Assembly (NCBI GenBank): GCA_013203065.1
Contig: JABMQV010000736.1
Location: forward strand, 1-9,199
Length of the DNA stretch: 9,199 nt
Direction of reading: 5' to 3'
DNA from: Desulfobacteraceae bacterium
GTDB taxonomy: Bacteria > Desulfobacterota > DSM-4660 > Desulfatiglandales > Desulfatiglandaceae
Positions 6,075 to 9,199 of this stretch are shown here, in pieces; position 1 is the stretch's first letter; every line of letters starts with the position of its first letter. Position numbers and translations under genes: made by a program. The notes below the pieces were generated by a model, which was not told the origin of the DNA, searched no databases, and saw nothing but the letters and a program-made list of their open reading frames with translations.

Positions 6075-6835
6075 GTATTGGCCCCGGGGACATTGCCCAT
6101 CTTTCCAAGATGGCTGTGGATGTGCTCAAAGCCGCCCATACCGTTGTTGGTTATGCCACCTACATTGATCTCATTCGTCCGCTTATTGGAGAGAAGGGTG
6201 TTGTCAGTACACCCATGAAAAAAGAAATGGACCGCGTTGAAGTTGCCATCAACATGAGTCTGGAGGGAAAGGCCTGTGCCATTGTCTCCAGCGGGGATGC
6301 AGGGATCTATGCCATGGCCGGCCTGGTTTTTGAAATGTGCAAGTTCAAGAAAATCCCCATCGCCTCAAAGAAAGGAACAGAGCCCGGCGGACTTAGAATT
6401 GAAGTCATCCCCGGCATCTCTGCGATCTGTTCCGGGGCATCGCTGCTGGGAGCCCCCGTGGCACACGATTTTGCGGCAATCAGCCTGAGTGATCTGCTGA
6501 CGCCCTGGGACGTGATCGAAAAGCGTCTTGAGGCTGCGGCAAAAGCCGATTTTGTTATTGTCCTTTACAACCCGAAAAGCAAGAAAAGAGACTGGCAGTT
6601 GGAAGCGGCACAGAAAATTGTACTTCAATGGAGAGACAAAGATACGCCCGTCGGAATTGTCACTCGCGCCATGAGGGAAGGGCAAACGGTTCGGATCATC
6701 CCCCTGGAGCAACTTGACAAATCCGCTGTGGATATGCAGACGACGGTTTTTATAGGAAACAGCACAACATTTACCTACCATGACAGTATGATCACGCCGA
6801 GGGGCTATGTGAACAAATACGCCATGGGTAGGTAA
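5966..6835 (+). CDS. cbiH: Precorrin-3B / cobalt-factor III C17-methyltransferase (ring contraction)
   Basis: A SAM-dependent tetrapyrrole methylase that methylates C17 and contracts the macrocycle, forming the delta-lactone later opened by CbiG. Motifs are GIGPGD at residues 37-42, VVGYATYIDLI at 60-70, SSGDAGIYAMAG at 108-119, PGISA at 149-153, GAPVAHDFAAISLSDLLTPW at 162-181, LYNPKSKKR at 200-208, TVFIGNSTT at 260-268 and MITPRGY at 275-281. The HDFAAISLSDLLTPW block is diagnostic for CbiH/CobJ. At 289 residues it is somewhat longer than typical. A 31-residue polar, Ser/Arg/Lys-rich leader precedes the usual first strand (NTLYIVGIGP), and about 12 extra residues lie before PGISA, around KKIPIASKKGTEPGG. 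The leader is encoded within cbiG, in another frame. This is the last gene of the operon in this orientation. Confidence 0.96.
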   Translation: MRSSSDSRLESGSTDRAQTKHQKRDSGDRPNTLYIVGIGPGDIAHLSKMAVDVLKAAHTVVGYATYIDLIRPLIGEKGVVSTPMKKEMDRVEVAINMSLEGKACAIVSSGDAGIYAMAGLVFEMCKFKKIPIASKKGTEPGGLRIEVIPGISAICSGASLLGAPVAHDFAAISLSDLLTPWDVIEKRLEAAAKADFVIVLYNPKSKKRDWQLEAAQKIVLQWRDKDTPVGIVTRAMREGQTVRIIPLEQLDKSAVDMQTTVFIGNSTTFTYHDSMITPRGYVNKYAMGR

Positions 6836-6863
6836 CGGATGTGCATCTTTATGAGACGCGCCG
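6836..6863. other. Convergent intergenic gap without a recognisable terminator
   Basis: Only 28 bp separate the cbiH stop from the stop of the opposing gene. The best local pairing is a 4-bp GATG/CATC with a two-base loop (6838-6847), too small to be a terminator. No GC-rich hairpin with a T-run is visible for either strand, so transcripts probably run into each other or end by another mechanism. Confidence 0.5.
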
Positions 6864-9199
6864 CTAGGGGCCTGTTACATTCACACGCACGCTGTCATAG
6901 TAAAGTGCCCCGGTGTCAAGCGATCCGTTCATATTAAGATCAACACCAAAATAGAAAATATGCGTGCCTGATGTCAGGCCGGAGAGATTTAAGACCTGTG
7001 TGCTGCCCAGGGTGAATAGAGGCCCCTGATATGTGGGCAAGAGGCCCTGCACCAGTGAACCTGAGGACAGTACGAGGTAATTAAGGGTACCCCTAGGCGT
7101 CGATTCCAGGAGCCACCAATCCGCGTTTTGAGATGCATGATTGCCTGGATTGAGGCTAACCGTGACAGCGACTTGTGCCCCGGAGGAGACGGTGATGGGG
7201 CCATCCTCTCCATTGGCCTTAATTTCGGGGTCAGGAACGAAAGTTGTCGCGGTGAAGTAACAGAGCCTCGGGTCGGAGGTGCCGTAACCGCTCACGATTT
7301 TCCTGGCATCATCAGAGATTCGTACAGCCATCACACTCTGTTTCAAACCACCCCCCACCAACCCGGGAATATATGTCGCGGAACCCATGTGGCGCCACAG
7401 CACATTTCCGTCTGAATCGTATAAAACCGTGCTGTAATTTGTCCCTCCAACGACGATGTACTTCCCGTCGGGCGTTACGTCAACGGCATTATGCCCCCCC
7501 ACCCCGGCGGTGAGGCTGGTTCCCTTACCCCGTAAATAGCTGCACCACTGGAGTTCCCCTTCTCCGTTATAGCAGTAAACATATCCGTGCGTGGTCAGGA
7601 TAACCACAACCTTCCCATCCGCGGACATGGCCCCGTAGGTTATGACCTTTTGCTCCTTTCTCCACAACAACTTCCCGTCGCCGTCAAACATGGAGAGGCA
7701 GTCCCCCTTATCGGCGGCCATGACCCGCGATTTATCTTCGCTGGAGCATATCACGTACGGCGTGTAGGCGATATAGTTACGCCAGTTCAAATCACCTCCT
7801 ATGGTAAAGCGGTGCGGAAGACCGCCGGCAAAGACATACTGACCATCATCGGTAAAGGAGGCTGCACGAACGCTCTTGTCATCCATGTTATACTTCCATT
7901 GCTCTGAACCGCCCGGGGACCCATAGAGGACAAACCTGGTCCCGTCTTCGGAGGGACCTGTCGCGATGTATTTATTGTCGGGCGAAAACTTGATCTCGAT
8001 TGATTCTGAGGGGATAGACTTTTTCCAGACCTCATTTCCCTCTGCATCCCACAGATAATAAAAATTGTTGCCTCCCAGTGAATTTGTGGCGCAAGCCACA
8101 TATTTCCCGTCGCTTGTGACGTCTACAGCCCAACTTTCATCGGCAAGCGATTTTGACCAAAGGATATTTCCCTGGTTGTCTATGAACGGGATGGTTGCCG
8201 GGAGCAATTCAGGGTCATCCGGGTCGGGGTGTTTCCCCATTGCAACCGCAAATCTATCCCACGCATCCGTGACCGCGATCTCCCAGACGCCGGGCGAAGC
8301 AAGGGGTGTCTCCCAGGCGAGGGTATAATCCGGCGGGTTTGCTAAGGGAGTGAGGCTTATGTTGAGTGTTGTCGGGCTACCATTTCGAGGCAAAACATAT
8401 TGTTTATGCACATAGGTCTCATACCCCGCTTTCTGCACAATCAGCGCATAGCCCGGTATTGTAAAGTATGAACCGTAGTGGGTGTTTAGGGTGTCGATGT
8501 CCCAACATCCCACTTCATATGCACCCTGAGAATCAGACACCTTGAGCATATCATAGGGCATAATTCTGATTGTATATCCCAGCCAGAGCATGACCTCGGC
8601 GTCTGAGACCGGACCGCCGGTGGCAGCATCGGTAATCGTGCCTGTAACCCTCGCGCTACCGTCGGTATAGCCGCCTTCTGATATCTGGGGATACGCGATA
8701 ACAGTGACCGTGAATGACTCGGAGCCTCCATGCTGCTCTGATGTAACCTTGTAGGTAAAAGAGGCCTCCACCTCTCTTGTCGCTCTTGCATACACCGTTG
8801 ACCACATGTACTTCAGATCACCCTGCTCCCCGGGCCCCAGGTGTATAAACCCGGCGTTCTCCTTTACATCACTCCAGCCCTCGGGGGCATCTGAGGTCAA
8901 CACAAAATCAAACCTATCGGTCGTGCCTCCCAGGTTTTTTACGGTTGCCCACAGGTAAACGATTTGAAAATCGCTGAAATATACGTATCTGTCAGAGGTC
9001 AGGCTGACTTCAAAGGAGGTGTTTGAAACCTTGATGGGGTCCCCCGCTGCCATGGGCCGGATTGGCACGTCATCGATAAAATCACCGGATGAGACAGTCT
9101 CTTTTTTCAAGACGCCCGCGTGTGAAACACGCCCATTATCAGAGGATGCTGGAGGAAAATTATCACCACCATCGGCCCAGGCTGAAACGATTGTGAACA
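6864..9199 (-). CDS. Secreted beta-propeller protein with Ig-like, carboxypeptidase-regulatory-like and C-terminal beta domains (partial, start beyond window)
   Basis: The frame is open from the TAG at 6864-6866 to the right edge, about 777 residues. The first possible in-window start is a TTG (9110-9108), but 29 codons upstream remain open. They include FTIVSAWA followed by DGGDNFPPASS, which looks like the end of a signal peptide with cleavage after SAWA near 9174. The true start is therefore probably just outside. Numbering from the TTG, residues about 25-142 form a beta-sandwich like NEW3/CARDB domains (VYLWATVKNLGG, LGPGEQGD). Residues 153-256 are a carboxypeptidase regulatory-like domain (VTGTITDAATGGPVSDAEV). 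Residues 262-620 hold eight WD/PQQ-like repeats. Residues 627-748 are a C-terminal beta module with ADWWLL, LPTYQGPLF and a DLNMNGSLD loop (724-732) resembling a calcium-binding loop. No enzyme active site is evident; binding or a surface role is inferred. It is convergent to the cobalamin operon and probably unrelated to it. Confidence 0.85.
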   Translation of the reverse strand, partial: FTIVSAWADGGDNFPPASSDNGRVSHAGVLKKETVSSGDFIDDVPIRPMAAGDPIKVSNTSFEVSLTSDRYVYFSDFQIVYLWATVKNLGGTTDRFDFVLTSDAPEGWSDVKENAGFIHLGPGEQGDLKYMWSTVYARATREVEASFTYKVTSEQHGGSESFTVTVIAYPQISEGGYTDGSARVTGTITDAATGGPVSDAEVMLWLGYTIRIMPYDMLKVSDSQGAYEVGCWDIDTLNTHYGSYFTIPGYALIVQKAGYETYVHKQYVLPRNGSPTTLNISLTPLANPPDYTLAWETPLASPGVWEIAVTDAWDRFAVAMGKHPDPDDPELLPATIPFIDNQGNILWSKSLADESWAVDVTSDGKYVACATNSLGGNNFYYLWDAEGNEVWKKSIPSESIEIKFSPDNKYIATGPSEDGTRFVLYGSPGGSEQWKYNMDDKSVRAASFTDDGQYVFAGGLPHRFTIGGDLNWRNYIAYTPYVICSSEDKSRVMAADKGDCLSMFDGDGKLLWRKEQKVITYGAMSADGKVVVILTTHGYVYCYNGEGELQWCSYLRGKGTSLTAGVGGHNAVDVTPDGKYIVVGGTNYSTVLYDSDGNVLWRHMGSATYIPGLVGGGLKQSVMAVRISDDARKIVSGYGTSDPRLCYFTATTFVPDPEIKANGEDGPITVSSGAQVAVTVSLNPGNHASQNADWWLLESTPRGTLNYLVLSSGSLVQGLLPTYQGPLFTLGSTQVLNLSGLTSGTHIFYFGVDLNMNGSLDTGALYYDSVRVNVTGP
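7251..8327 (-). repeat. Eight tandem PQQ/WD-like beta-propeller repeats
   Basis: Each repeat carries an aspartate/glycine-rich turn, a conserved Trp, and a hydrophobic strand often preceded by S/T-D-D/G-G-K-Y. The Trp positions (numbered from the TTG at 9110) are 266, 318, 362, 405, 443, 483, 522 and 572, spaced 38-52 residues apart. Examples are DNQGNILWSKS, DAEGNEVWKKS, DGDGKLLWRKE and DSDGNVLWRHM. Eight units suggest an eight-bladed propeller of the quinoprotein type. The catalytic residues of PQQ dehydrogenases were not recognised, so cofactor binding is not claimed. Confidence 0.75.
9171..9199 (-). other. Probable end of a signal peptide on the minus-strand gene
   Basis: Read on the minus strand in the propeller frame, 9197-9174 encode FTIVSAWA and 9173 onward DGGDNF. 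A hydrophobic stretch ending in A-x-A before an acidic, Gly-rich segment is typical of a signal peptidase I site. The incomplete codon at the edge ends in TG, so it could be ATG, CTG, GTG or TTG. The hydrophobic core and positive n-region lie outside the window. Confidence 0.6.

Noticed and set aside
6866..6911. GGGGC ... GCCCC pairing considered as a terminator after cbiH
   Set aside because: A 5-bp stem with a loop of about 35 bases and no T-run, located inside the opposing coding sequence; too weak to call.
6839..6937. Possible 32-codon plus-strand ORF just after cbiH (begins MCIFMRRAARG)
   Set aside because: It has no clear ribosome-binding site, runs antisense into the 3' end of the propeller gene, and its sequence is not distinctive.
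7251..8327. PQQ-dependent dehydrogenase assignment for the propeller
   Set aside because: The repeat pattern fits a quinoprotein-like fold, but I could not find the Cys-Cys or metal/PQQ-binding residues and catalytic Asp context of such enzymes, so only the fold is claimed.

Overview
The window is almost entirely protein-coding. It suggests an anaerobic, mid-GC bacterium, most likely a Desulfobacterota (delta-proteobacterial sulfate reducer) relative. That guess rests on two things: the oxygen-independent cobalamin gene set (cbiD and cbiG present), and a secreted protein whose C-terminal module I associate from memory with that group. The taxonomic call is inference.

Layout. Bases 1-6835 (+) are the interior and 3' end of a tightly packed corrin-ring operon: the tail of a precorrin-8X methylmutase gene (cbiC, 1-86), cbiL (126-863), a polytopic 'nucleoside recognition/Gate' membrane protein (844-1896), cbiD (1893-2993), a cbiE-cbiT fusion (2996-4210), cbiF (4219-4992), cbiG (5004-6074) and cbiH (5966-6835). 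Gene junctions overlap or are only 2-11 bp apart, except for a 39-bp gap after cbiC. No promoter, riboswitch or recognisable terminator lies inside the window, so transcription must start upstream. After a 28-bp gap a convergent gene on the minus strand fills 6864-9199 and runs off the right edge. It encodes a large secreted protein with an 8-repeat PQQ/WD-like beta-propeller.

How the genes work together. CbiL adds the C20 methyl to cobalt-factor II, CbiH methylates C17 and contracts the ring, CbiF methylates C11, and CbiG opens the delta-lactone. CbiD then methylates C1, CbiE and CbiT methylate C5 and C15 with decarboxylation, and CbiC moves the methyl group to give cobyrinate. Only the CbiJ reductase step of this central block is not encoded here. 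The membrane protein inside the operon is the one member without an assigned role; cobalt or precursor transport is the obvious hypothesis.

Most worth a second look: the operon-embedded Gate protein with two similar halves, the 109-bp cbiG/cbiH overlap that gives CbiH an unusual N-terminal extension, and the domain architecture of the propeller protein, whose reading frame continues past the window edge. I found no RNA genes, mobile elements, CRISPR arrays or nucleotide-level repeats, and no clear sign of an entirely new multigene system.
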